Source: Pseudomonas sp. QTF5 (GTDB lineage: Bacteria > Pseudomonadota > Gammaproteobacteria > Pseudomonadales > Pseudomonadaceae). Taken from it: a DNA stretch of 57,678 nt. The DNA lies in the NCBI RefSeq assembly GCF_000512695.2, contig NZ_AZRW02000042.1, positions 1 through 57,678 on the forward strand. The letters run 5' to 3'. Shown one piece after another: positions 30,779-38,751 of the stretch; positions within the stretch are counted from its first letter, which is position 1, and every line of letters starts with the position of its first letter. The position numbers were made by a program, and so were the translations under genes. The notes under the pieces were generated by a model. The model did not search any database. It was not told the origin of the DNA and was given only the letters and a program-made list of their open reading frames with translations.

Positions 30779-31168
30779 ATGGCTAAACCTGCTGCTCGTC
30801 CTCGTAAAAAAGTTAAAAAGACAGTGGTTGATGGCATTGCCCACATCCATGCTTCTTTTAACAACACAATCGTGACCATCACCGACCGTCAAGGCAACGC
30901 TCTTTCCTGGGCTACCTCCGGTGGTTCGGGTTTCCGCGGTTCCCGCAAGTCCACCCCGTTCGCTGCTCAAGTAGCTGCTGAACGTGCTGGTCAAGCTGCG
31001 CTGGAATACGGCCTGAAAAACCTCGACGTTAACGTCAAAGGTCCAGGCCCAGGTCGTGAATCCGCAGTCCGCGCTTTGAACGGCTGTGGCTACAAGATCG
31101 CCAGCATCACCGACGTGACGCCAATCCCGCACAACGGGTGCCGTCCGCCGAAGAAGCGCCGCGTGTAA
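30779..31168 (+). CDS. rpsK: 30S ribosomal protein S11
   Basis: S11 lies on the 30S platform near the E-site codon. The 129-aa protein has the conserved HIHASFNNTIVTITDRQGN segment and ends with the NGCRPPKKRRV tail. Confidence 0.98.
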   Translation: MAKPAARPRKKVKKTVVDGIAHIHASFNNTIVTITDRQGNALSWATSGGSGFRGSRKSTPFAAQVAAERAGQAALEYGLKNLDVNVKGPGPGRESAVRALNGCGYKIASITDVTPIPHNGCRPPKKRRV

Positions 31169-31186
31169 TCCAGGAGATTGTAAAGA

Positions 31187-31807
31187 ATGGCTCGTTACAT
31201 TGGTCCAAAATGCAAACTCGCTCGTCGCGAAGGCACCGATCTCTTTCTGAAGAGCGGCGTGCGCGCGATCGAATCGAAGTGCAACATCGAAGCAGCACCT
31301 GGTATCCACGGCCAACGCCGCGGTCGCCAGTCCGATTACGGCACCCAACTGCGTGAAAAGCAGAAGGTCCGTCGTATCTACGGCGTTCTCGAGCGTCAAT
31401 TCAGCGGCTACTACAAAGAAGCTGCTGGCAAGAAAGGTGCAACCGGTGAAAACCTGCTGCAACTGCTCGAATGCCGTCTGGACAACGTTGTATACCGTAT
31501 GGGTTTTGGCTCTACTCGTGCCGAATCCCGTCAGCTGGTATCGCACAAGTCGATCAGCGTTAACGGTCAGACCGTAAACGTTCCGTCTTACCAGGTTCGT
31601 GCTGGTGACGTGGTCGCAGTTCGCGAGAAAGCAAAGAACCAACTTCGCATTGTCCAAGCTCTCGATCTGTGTGCCCAACGTGGCCGCGTAGAATGGGTAG
31701 AAGTAGACACTGAGAAGAAGTCGGGCGTTTTCAAGAACGTTCCTGCTCGCAGTGATCTGTCCGCCGACATCAACGAAAGCCTGATTGTCGAGCTCTACTC
31801 CAAGTAA
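31187..31807 (+). CDS. rpsD: 30S ribosomal protein S4
   Basis: S4 initiates 30S assembly and in E. coli represses the alpha operon. The 206-aa protein starts MARYIGPKCKLARREGTDLF and has the S4 RNA-binding domain from about residue 96 (CRLDNVVYRMGFGSTRAESR). Only one of the four possible zinc cysteines is kept in the N-terminus, as in other proteobacteria. Confidence 0.98.
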   Translation: MARYIGPKCKLARREGTDLFLKSGVRAIESKCNIEAAPGIHGQRRGRQSDYGTQLREKQKVRRIYGVLERQFSGYYKEAAGKKGATGENLLQLLECRLDNVVYRMGFGSTRAESRQLVSHKSISVNGQTVNVPSYQVRAGDVVAVREKAKNQLRIVQALDLCAQRGRVEWVEVDTEKKSGVFKNVPARSDLSADINESLIVELYSK

Positions 31808-31829
31808 GGGCTAGAAAATAGGTGCATCC

Positions 31830-32831
31830 ATGCAGATTTCGGTAAATGAGTTCCTGACACCCCGCCATATTGATGTGCAGGTTGTCAGTCCAACCCGCGC
31901 CAAGATCACTCTCGAGCCTCTCGAGCGTGGTTTCGGCCACACCCTGGGCAACGCGCTGCGCCGCATCCTGTTGTCCTCAATGCCCGGCTGTGCAGTAGTC
32001 GAGGCCGAGATTGACGGTGTACTCCATGAGTACAGCGCCATCGAAGGCGTACAGGAAGACGTAATTGAAATCCTGTTGAACCTTAAAGGTCTGGCTATCA
32101 AGCTGCACGGTCGTGACGAAGTTACGCTGACCTTGTCGAAGAAGGGTTCGGGGGTGGTTACCGCTGCCGATATTCAGCTGGATCATGATGTCGAGATCGT
32201 TAACCCCGATCACGTAATCGCTAACCTGGCGTCTAACGGCGCCCTGAACATGAAGCTCACCGTAGCTCGTGGTCGTGGTTATGAACCGGCAGACTCGCGT
32301 CAGAGCGATGAAGACGAAAGCCGCAGCATCGGTCGCTTGCAGCTTGACTCTTCGTTCAGCCCGGTTCGCCGTATCGCATACGTGGTGGAAAACGCCCGTG
32401 TCGAACAGCGTACTAACCTGGACAAGCTGGTTATTGATCTGGAAACCAACGGTACCCTGGATCCTGAAGAGGCTATCCGTCGTGCTGCAACCATTCTGCA
32501 ACAGCAGTTGGCTGCGTTCGTCGACCTCAAAGGTGACAGTGAGCCAGTGGTTGTCGAGCAGGAAGACGAGATCGATCCGATCCTGCTTCGCCCGGTTGAC
32601 GATCTGGAACTGACTGTACGTTCGGCTAACTGCCTTAAGGCGGAAAACATCTACTACATCGGTGACCTGATTCAGCGTACCGAAGTAGAGCTGTTGAAGA
32701 CTCCGAACCTTGGCAAGAAATCCTTGACTGAAATCAAGGACGTTCTAGCCTCCCGCGGTCTGTCCCTCGGCATGCGCCTCGACAACTGGCCGCCTGCAAG
32801 TCTTAAGAAGGACGACAAGGCGACTGCCTGA
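31830..32831 (+). CDS. rpoA: DNA-directed RNA polymerase subunit alpha
   Basis: RpoA dimers scaffold polymerase assembly, and the C-terminal domain binds UP elements and activators. The 333-aa protein has the assembly domain (about 1-235, with LEPLERGFGHTLGNALRRIL), a flexible linker, and the C-terminal domain from about 250, with LTVRSANCLKAENIYYIGDL containing the DNA-contacting arginine. It lies between rpsD and rplQ, as expected. Confidence 0.99.
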   Translation: MQISVNEFLTPRHIDVQVVSPTRAKITLEPLERGFGHTLGNALRRILLSSMPGCAVVEAEIDGVLHEYSAIEGVQEDVIEILLNLKGLAIKLHGRDEVTLTLSKKGSGVVTAADIQLDHDVEIVNPDHVIANLASNGALNMKLTVARGRGYEPADSRQSDEDESRSIGRLQLDSSFSPVRRIAYVVENARVEQRTNLDKLVIDLETNGTLDPEEAIRRAATILQQQLAAFVDLKGDSEPVVVEQEDEIDPILLRPVDDLELTVRSANCLKAENIYYIGDLIQRTEVELLKTPNLGKKSLTEIKDVLASRGLSLGMRLDNWPPASLKKDDKATA

Positions 32832-32873
32832 TCGTCGTAATCACCGAACGTAGTGTTTGGTAAGGAATGAACC

Positions 32874-33260
32874 ATGCGTCATCGTAAAAGTGGTCGTCAC
32901 CTGAGCCGCACCAGCTCGCACCGCAAGGCCATGTTTCAAAACATGGCGGTGTCGCTGTTCGAGCACGAGCTGATCAAAACTACACTGCCAAAAGCCAAAG
33001 AACTGCGCCGCGTTGCTGAGCCGCTGATCACTTTGGCCAAGACAGACAGCCTGGCTAACCGCCGTCTGGCTTTCGACCGTACTCGTTCGAAAGCTATCGT
33101 TGGTAAGCTCTTCAACGACCTGGGCAAGCGTTACGCTACCCGTGAGGGTGGCTACCTGCGCATCCTCAAGTGCGGTTTCCGCGCTGGCGACAACGCGCCT
33201 ATGGCGTACGTCGAGTTGGTTGATCGTGCTGTCGGCGGTGAAGCTGTATCCGCTGAGTAA
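32874..33260 (+). CDS. rplQ: 50S ribosomal protein L17
   Basis: L17 lies near the tunnel exit. The 128-aa protein starts MRHRKSGRHLSRTSSHRKAM and has the family stretch FEHELIKTTLPKAKELRRV. It is the last gene of the ribosomal protein run and is followed by a terminator. Confidence 0.98.
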   Translation: MRHRKSGRHLSRTSSHRKAMFQNMAVSLFEHELIKTTLPKAKELRRVAEPLITLAKTDSLANRRLAFDRTRSKAIVGKLFNDLGKRYATREGGYLRILKCGFRAGDNAPMAYVELVDRAVGGEAVSAE

Positions 33261-33281
33261 GACGTCAGTCTGAAACAAGAA

Positions 33282-33306
33282 ACCGGGCCTAGTGCCCGGT
33301 TTTTTG
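33282..33306 (+). terminator. Intrinsic terminator after rplQ
   Basis: AACCGGGC (33282-33289) pairs with GCCCGGTT (33295-33302) around CTAGT, with a run of six T (33301-33306). It ends the ribosomal protein superoperon. Confidence 0.9.
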
Positions 33307-33380
33307 TGCCTGTAAGAAACGCGCTGTACGTACAAGCTTCAAACCTTTTTCGGTATGCACTATATGCGTGGGGTTGATCA

Positions 33381-33395
33381 TTAGAAATTTTCTAT
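33381..33395 (+). promoter_or_regulatory. Possible OxyR-type half-operator upstream of katA
   Basis: TTAG-N7-CTAT at 33381-33395 contains the palindrome TAGAAATTTTCTA. OxyR sites are built from ATAG-N7-CTAT units, so this could be one dimer half-site about 105 bases before the katA start. The second expected unit is not clear, so this remains a candidate only. Confidence 0.3.
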
Positions 33396-33499
33396 TGATG
33401 TCTGCAAGTTAATGAATTTGTAGCTGTCATTTGGATGATCAATACTTCCCGCCAAGCCGATTCGCCGGCAGTTCAAGACTGACAGAGGAAGAAGATCGC

Positions 33500-34948
33500 A
33501 TGAGCCAGAATAAAACGCTTACGACCGCCAGTGGCGCTCCTGTCGCCGACAACCAGAATTCCCGTTCCGCCGGCCCCCGTGGCCCTTTACTGCTCGATGA
33601 TTTCCACCTGATCGAGAAGCTTGCGCACTTCAACCGTGAAAACATCCCTGAGCGTCGAGTACACGCCAAAGGCTCGGGTGCTTACGGTACGTTCACTGTG
33701 ACTCGAGATATCACTCAGTACACCAGCGCCAAGCTGTTTGAGTCCGTCGGCAAACAAACCCCGACATTCTTGCGTTTCTCTACCGTAGGTGGCGAACGCG
33801 GTTCGGCCGACACCGAACGTGATCCCCGCGGTTTTGCCCTGAAGTTCTACACCGAGGAAGGCAACTGGGACATCGTCGGTAACAACACGCCGGTGTTTTT
33901 CATTCGTGATCCGCTGAAATTCCCTGACTTTATCCATACCCAGAAGCGCCTGCCGCAAAGCAATCTGAAAAGCGCGCAGGCGATGTGGGATTTCTGGTCG
34001 CATTCGCCCGAGGCGCTGCACCAAGTCACCATTTTGTTTTCGGATCGCGGCATTCCCGACGGTTATCGCCATATGCACGGCTTCGGTAGCCACACCTACA
34101 GCTTGATCAGCGCCAATGGCGAGCGTCACTGGGTGAAGTGGCACTACAAAACCAGGCAAGGGATCAAGAACCTCGCGCCGGCAGAAGCGGCGCGCCTGGC
34201 GGGTACCGACCCGGATTACGCACAACGTGATCTGTTCGGCGCTATTGAGCGCGGTGACTTCCCGAAATGGAGTGTCAACATTCAGATCATGACCGAAGCC
34301 CAAGCCGCGGCTCATTACGAGAACCCGTTTGACGTGACCAAAACCTGGTCGCAGAAAGAGTTCCCACTGATCGAAGTGGGCGAATTGGAGCTCAACCGTA
34401 ATCCGCTGAATTACTTCGCTGAAGTCGAGCAAGCGGCGTTCGGTCCGAGCAACATGGTCCCGGGTGTTGGTCTGTCGCCTGACCGCATGCTGCAAGGTCG
34501 CGTGTTCGCTTACGCTGACGCTCACCGCTACCGTGTGGGGACCAACCACCAGCAACTGCCGGTGAACGCGCCTCGCAGCCCAGTCAACACTTACCAGCGC
34601 GACGGCTCCATGGCGTTTGGCGCCAATGGCGGCGCAGCGCCAAACTACGAGCCGAACAGCTACGTAGAATCACCGAAACAGGCACCGCGCTACACGGAAC
34701 CTGCCTTGGCCTTGAGTGGTGCGGCTGATCGTTACGATCATCGTGAAGACACCGATTACTACAGCCACGCCGGTGCGTTGTTCCGCTTGATGAGCGATGA
34801 GCAGAAAACTCTGCTGATCAACAACATTGCTGGCGCAATGGCTGGTGTTTCCAGCGATGTGGTTGATCGCCAATTGCAGCATTTCTTCAAGGCCGACCCG
34901 GCGTATGGAGAAGCAATCGCAAAGGCGCTCAACGTACAGCTTAACTAA
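33500..34948 (+). CDS. katA: Catalase KatA (heme monofunctional)
   Basis: The enzyme converts hydrogen peroxide to water and oxygen. The ATG at 33500 follows a GAGGAAGAAG site and gives 482 aa, the usual size of small-subunit Pseudomonas KatA; an in-frame start at 33431 would add 23 residues that are not typical. The active-site His55 (RRVHAKGSGAYG), Asn128 (IVGNNTPVFF) and proximal heme ligand Tyr338 (RVFAYADAHRYRVG) are all present. The next gene is a bacterioferritin-like protein, as at the P. aeruginosa katA locus, where that ferritin supports full KatA activity. A palindrome upstream may be an OxyR site. Confidence 0.97.
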   Translation: MSQNKTLTTASGAPVADNQNSRSAGPRGPLLLDDFHLIEKLAHFNRENIPERRVHAKGSGAYGTFTVTRDITQYTSAKLFESVGKQTPTFLRFSTVGGERGSADTERDPRGFALKFYTEEGNWDIVGNNTPVFFIRDPLKFPDFIHTQKRLPQSNLKSAQAMWDFWSHSPEALHQVTILFSDRGIPDGYRHMHGFGSHTYSLISANGERHWVKWHYKTRQGIKNLAPAEAARLAGTDPDYAQRDLFGAIERGDFPKWSVNIQIMTEAQAAAHYENPFDVTKTWSQKEFPLIEVGELELNRNPLNYFAEVEQAAFGPSNMVPGVGLSPDRMLQGRVFAYADAHRYRVGTNHQQLPVNAPRSPVNTYQRDGSMAFGANGGAAPNYEPNSYVESPKQAPRYTEPALALSGAADRYDHREDTDYYSHAGALFRLMSDEQKTLLINNIAGAMAGVSSDVVDRQLQHFFKADPAYGEAIAKALNVQLN

Positions 34949-34965
34949 GTCTAAACGATAAGCAG

Positions 34966-34990
34966 AACCGCCCTCATTTGGGCGGTTTTT
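34966..34990 (+). terminator. Intrinsic terminator after katA
   Basis: AACCGCCC (34966-34973) pairs with GGGCGGTT (34980-34987) around TCATTT and is followed by T residues to 34990. It separates katA from the ferritin gene. Confidence 0.85.
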
Positions 34991-35103
34991 GCGTTATTTA
35001 AACTGGTTTTCTCAGAATATCTTCGCTTTTGTGGCGTAGGGCGAGTGACCTTCCGGTCAGGTTGGTTCAAACTACAGACTTTCAAGCAGGGAGATGTAGG
35101 GCG

Positions 35104-35568
35104 ATGCAAGGTCACCCAGACGTAATCGATTACCTCAACACGTTGCTGACAGGCGAACTGGCCGCGCGTGATCAATATTTCGTGCACTCGCGGATGTATG
35201 AGGACTGGGGTTTCACCAAGCTCTACGAACGAATCAACCATGAGATGGAAGAAGAAGCAGGGCACGCTGATGCGCTGATGCGCCGGATCCTGATGCTTGA
35301 AGGCACGCCACGCATGCGTGCGGACGATCTCGATGTTGGCACCACGGTGCCAGAGATGCTCGCCGCTGACCTGCGACTGGAATACAAAGTTCGCGCAGCT
35401 CTCTGCAAAGGCATCGAGCTTTGCGAGCTGCACAAGGATTACGTCAGCCGCGAGATCCTGCGCATTCAGCTGGCCGATACCGAAGAAGATCACACCTACT
35501 GGCTCGAGAAGCAGTTGGGTCTGATCAAACTGATTGGTCTGGAAAATTACCTGCAATCGCAGTTCTGA
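35104..35568 (+). CDS. bfr: Bacterioferritin-family ferritin (BfrA/FtnA type, no heme methionine)
   Basis: The protein stores iron by oxidising Fe2+ at a di-iron ferroxidase site in a 24-subunit cage. The ATG at 35104 gives 154 aa starting MQGHPDVIDYLNTLLTGELA. Ferroxidase ligands Glu18, Glu51, His54, Glu93, Glu127 and His130 are in place. Position 52, the heme-ligand methionine in E. coli Bfr, is alanine (HEMEEEAGHA), so heme binding in the usual way is unlikely. This matches the P. aeruginosa katA-linked protein once called BfrA and later FtnA. katA precedes it, and convergent uvrA follows. Confidence 0.95.
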   Translation: MQGHPDVIDYLNTLLTGELAARDQYFVHSRMYEDWGFTKLYERINHEMEEEAGHADALMRRILMLEGTPRMRADDLDVGTTVPEMLAADLRLEYKVRAALCKGIELCELHKDYVSREILRIQLADTEEDHTYWLEKQLGLIKLIGLENYLQSQF

Positions 35569-35574
35569 TGCTGT

Positions 35575-35663
35575 TGTAGGAGCGAGGCTTGCCCGCGAAG
35601 GGATCGCCGCGGTGCATCAGCCAGACCGAGGTGAGGCCTTCGCGGGCAAGCCTCGTTCCTACA
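35575..35663. repeat. REP-type inverted repeat (GAGGCTTGCCCGCG family)
   Basis: TGTAGGAGCGAGGCTTGCCC at 35575-35594 continues to GCGAAGG, and near its inverse at 35637-35663 ends in CCTCGTTCCTACA; one base differs in the outer arm. It is a REP doublet of a family different from the GAGCGGGCTTGCTCGCG elements further along. It lies between the convergent bfr and uvrA genes. Confidence 0.75.
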
Positions 35664-35673
35664 GAAGCGTACA

Positions 35674-35713
35674 AAAAAGCCCCTGTCACTGTTGAAAGTG
35701 ACAGGGGCTTTTT
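35674..35713. terminator. Bidirectional terminator between bfr and uvrA
   Basis: AAAAAGCCCCTGTCACT (35674-35690) pairs perfectly with AGTGACAGGGGCTTTTT (35697-35713) around GTTGAA. A and T tracts on both sides make it active for both convergent genes. Confidence 0.92.
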
Positions 35714-35725
35714 CATGGGGCAAGG

Positions 35726-38560
35726 TCAGGCCCGATCACGCTCCAGCAGCGGTTTGAGATAGAAGCCGGTGTGAGACTGACTCATCTCGGCGACTTCTTC
35801 CGGTGTACCGACGGCAATGATCTGTCCGCCTTTGGAACCACCTTCCGGCCCCAGGTCCACCAACCAGTCGGCGGTCTTGATCACATCCAGGTTGTGCTCG
35901 ATCACTACCACGGTATTGCCGTGGTCGCGCAGACGATGCAACACGTCGAGCAGTTGCTGGATATCCGCAAAGTGCAGGCCCGTGGTCGGCTCATCGAGGA
36001 TGTAAAGCGTCTTGCCGGTATCGCGCTTGGACAGCTCGCGAGACAGTTTCACCCGCTGGGCTTCACCGCCGGACAGCGTCGTCGCCGATTGCCCCAGCTT
36101 GATGTAGGAAAGACCTACGTCCATCAAGGTCTGAAGCTTGCGCGCCAAAGCTGGAACTGCATCGAAGAACACCCGCGCCTCCTCGATGGTCATCTCGAGG
36201 GTTTCGTGGATGCTCTTGCCCTTGTACTTGATCTCCAGGGTTTCGCGGTTGTAGCGCTTGCTCTTGCAGACGTCGCACGGGACATAGATGTCCGGCAGGA
36301 AGTGCATTTCTACCTTGATCAGGCCATCGCCCTGGCAGGCTTCGCAGCGCCCGCCCTTCACGTTGAAGGAGAAACGCCCCGGCCCGTAACCACGGGAGCG
36401 GGATTCCGGCACACCGGCGAACAATTCGCGAATCGGCGTGAACAGTCCGGTATAGGTCGCCGGGTTGGAGCGAGGCGTGCGACCGATCGGGCTCTGGTCA
36501 ATGTCGACGACTTTATCGAGATGCTCCAGACCTTTGATGCTCTCGTGAGCAGCCGCTTCCAGGGTCGTTGCCCCATTGAGTGCAGTAGCGCTCAAAGGAA
36601 ACAGTGTGTTGTTGATCAGCGTCGATTTGCCCGAACCGGAGACACCGGTCACGCAGGTCAGCAGACCGATCGGGATCTCCAGGTCAACGTTGCGCAAATT
36701 GTTGCCGCGAGCGCCTTTGAGGGCCAGCGACAACTTCTTGTTACGCGGAGTGCGTTGAGCTGGAACTGCGATTTTTACACGGCCCGACAGGTATTTGCCG
36801 GTCAGCGAATCAGGGTGAGCCATGACCTCGGCCGGCGTCCCTTCAGCGACGATATGCCCACCGTGCACACCCGCGCCCGGGCCGATATCCACCACATAAT
36901 CGGCCAGACGAATCGCGTCTTCGTCGTGCTCGACCACGATCACCGTGTTGCCGATATCGCGCAGATGCTTGAGGGTGCCCAGCAACCGGTCGTTATCGCG
37001 CTGGTGCAGACCGATCGATGGCTCATCGAGGATGTACAGAACCCCCACCAAACCGGCGCCAATCTGACTGGCCAGACGAATTCGCTGGGCTTCGCCGCCG
37101 GACAGCGTATCGGCACTGCGATCCAGGGACAGGTAGTCCAGGCCAACGTTGACCAGAAACTGCAGCCGCTCACGGATTTCCTTGAGAATCTTGTCGGCGA
37201 TCTCGCCGCGGCGGCCGGTCAGTTTCAGCACGCCAAAATATTCACAGGCGTCGCCAATCGGCAGATTGGTTACCGCGGGCAATGTCTTCTCGCCAACCCA
37301 CACGTGCCGCGCCTCGCGACGCAGACGGGTGCCGCGGCAATCCGGGCAGGGTTGGGTGCTGAGGAACTTGGCCAGTTCTTCACGGACCGAAGCCGATTCG
37401 GTTTCGCGGTAGCGGCGTTCCAGGTTCGGCACGATGCCTTCGAACGGGTGCGAACGTTTGACGATGTCGCCACGGTCGTTCAGGTATTTGAAGTCGACGT
37501 TCTGCGAGCCACTGCCGTGCAGGATGAATTTCTGCTGATCGGCCGGCAGGTCATTGAACGGCACTTCAAGGCTGAATTTGTAGTGCGAGGCCAGCGACCC
37601 GAGCATCTGGAAGTAATAGACGTTGCGCCTGTCCCAGCCGCGAATAGCGCCTTCGGCCAGCGTCAGTTCACCGTTCACCAGTCGTTTGGTGTCGAAGAAC
37701 TGTTTAACCCCCAGACCATCGCAGGTCGGGCAGGCGCCGGCCGGATTGTTGAAGGAAAACAGCTTGGGCTCCAGCTCGCTGATGGCGTGGCCGCAGATCG
37801 GACAGGCGAAGCGCGCAGAGAAGATGATTTCTTCGCCGGGCTCGTCATCCATTGGCGCCACAAGAGCGATACCGTCCGCCAGTTTCAGCGCGGTCTCGAA
37901 CGATTCGGCCAAGCGCTGTTGCAGGTCGGCGCGGACCTTGAAGCGGTCGACCACGACATCGATCGAGTGCTTCTTCTGTTTATCCAGCTTCGGCAACTCG
38001 TCCAGCTCGCAGAGCCTGCCGTTGACGCGGGCCCGCACAAAACCCTGAGCGCGCAGTTCTTCGAAGACCGAGAGGTGCTCGCCTTTACGCTCGCGGATCA
38101 CCGGCGCTAACAGCATAAGCTTGCTGCCCTCCGGTTGTGCCAGCACCAGGTCGACCATCTGGCTGACGGTCTGGGCTTCCAGCGGAATGTCGTGATCCGG
38201 GCAGCGCGGAATACCGACGCGAGCGTAGAGCAGGCGCAGGTAGTCGTAGATTTCGGTAATGGTGCCGACCGTCGAGCGCGGGTTGTGCGAGGTCGACTTC
38301 TGTTCGATGGAGATCGCTGGCGACAGACCTTCAATGGTGTCGACGTCAGGTTTTTCCATCATCGACAGGAACTGCCGGGCGTAAGCCGACAGCGATTCGA
38401 CATAACGGCGCTGGCCTTCGGCATACAACGTGTCGAAGGCCAGGGACGACTTGCCGGATCCGGACAGGCCGGTGATGACGATCAGCTTGTCCCGTGGCAG
38501 GGTCAGGTCGATGTTCTTCAGGTTGTGGGTTCGGGCCCCACGAATCAGGATCTTGTCCAA
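35726..38560 (-). CDS. uvrA: Excinuclease ABC subunit A (UvrA)
   Basis: UvrA is the damage-sensing ATPase of nucleotide excision repair and loads UvrB onto lesions. TTG at 38560 gives 944 aa starting MDKILIRGARTHNLKN, the family length; the frame extends 24 residues upstream without homology. It has two ABC modules, with Walker A GLSGSGKSS near residue 31 and GVSGSGKSTL near 640, and two LSGGEAQR signatures. The zinc fingers show as CPICG/CPTCDGLG and CEACQGDG/CDVCKSKR. It is divergent from the MFS gene and ssb, the conserved Pseudomonas order. No convincing LexA box was seen in the 191-base spacer (38561-38751). Confidence 0.98.
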   Translation of the reverse strand: MDKILIRGARTHNLKNIDLTLPRDKLIVITGLSGSGKSSLAFDTLYAEGQRRYVESLSAYARQFLSMMEKPDVDTIEGLSPAISIEQKSTSHNPRSTVGTITEIYDYLRLLYARVGIPRCPDHDIPLEAQTVSQMVDLVLAQPEGSKLMLLAPVIRERKGEHLSVFEELRAQGFVRARVNGRLCELDELPKLDKQKKHSIDVVVDRFKVRADLQQRLAESFETALKLADGIALVAPMDDEPGEEIIFSARFACPICGHAISELEPKLFSFNNPAGACPTCDGLGVKQFFDTKRLVNGELTLAEGAIRGWDRRNVYYFQMLGSLASHYKFSLEVPFNDLPADQQKFILHGSGSQNVDFKYLNDRGDIVKRSHPFEGIVPNLERRYRETESASVREELAKFLSTQPCPDCRGTRLRREARHVWVGEKTLPAVTNLPIGDACEYFGVLKLTGRRGEIADKILKEIRERLQFLVNVGLDYLSLDRSADTLSGGEAQRIRLASQIGAGLVGVLYILDEPSIGLHQRDNDRLLGTLKHLRDIGNTVIVVEHDEDAIRLADYVVDIGPGAGVHGGHIVAEGTPAEVMAHPDSLTGKYLSGRVKIAVPAQRTPRNKKLSLALKGARGNNLRNVDLEIPIGLLTCVTGVSGSGKSTLINNTLFPLSATALNGATTLEAAAHESIKGLEHLDKVVDIDQSPIGRTPRSNPATYTGLFTPIRELFAGVPESRSRGYGPGRFSFNVKGGRCEACQGDGLIKVEMHFLPDIYVPCDVCKSKRYNRETLEIKYKGKSIHETLEMTIEEARVFFDAVPALARKLQTLMDVGLSYIKLGQSATTLSGGEAQRVKLSRELSKRDTGKTLYILDEPTTGLHFADIQQLLDVLHRLRDHGNTVVVIEHNLDVIKTADWLVDLGPEGGSKGGQIIAVGTPEEVAEMSQSHTGFYLKPLLERDRA

Positions 38561-38751
38561 AGTGGCCTCGCTCGGCGGGCGTCGAAAACGTAGGAGTATA
38601 CGGCCAAATACTGGATGGATGCACACTATCAAATGAGGGGCGCGCAGCCTTGCATGAAGACTGCGTCATCTGTGCGCGTCATAGCGTCGCGATATACCCC
38701 GTCAATCGATGGGACTGGTAGAATCGCCGCCGGTTCACATGAGGTTTTTCC

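Noticed and set aside
35771..38110. 779-codon plus-strand frame inside uvrA
   Set aside because: It is antisense to a well-supported uvrA, its composition is a shadow of codon bias, and it shows no domain.
38561..38751. LexA (SOS) box between uvrA and the MFS gene
   Set aside because: A CTG-N10-CAC sequence (near 38610) is present, but it does not match the CTG-N10-CAG palindrome well enough to claim.
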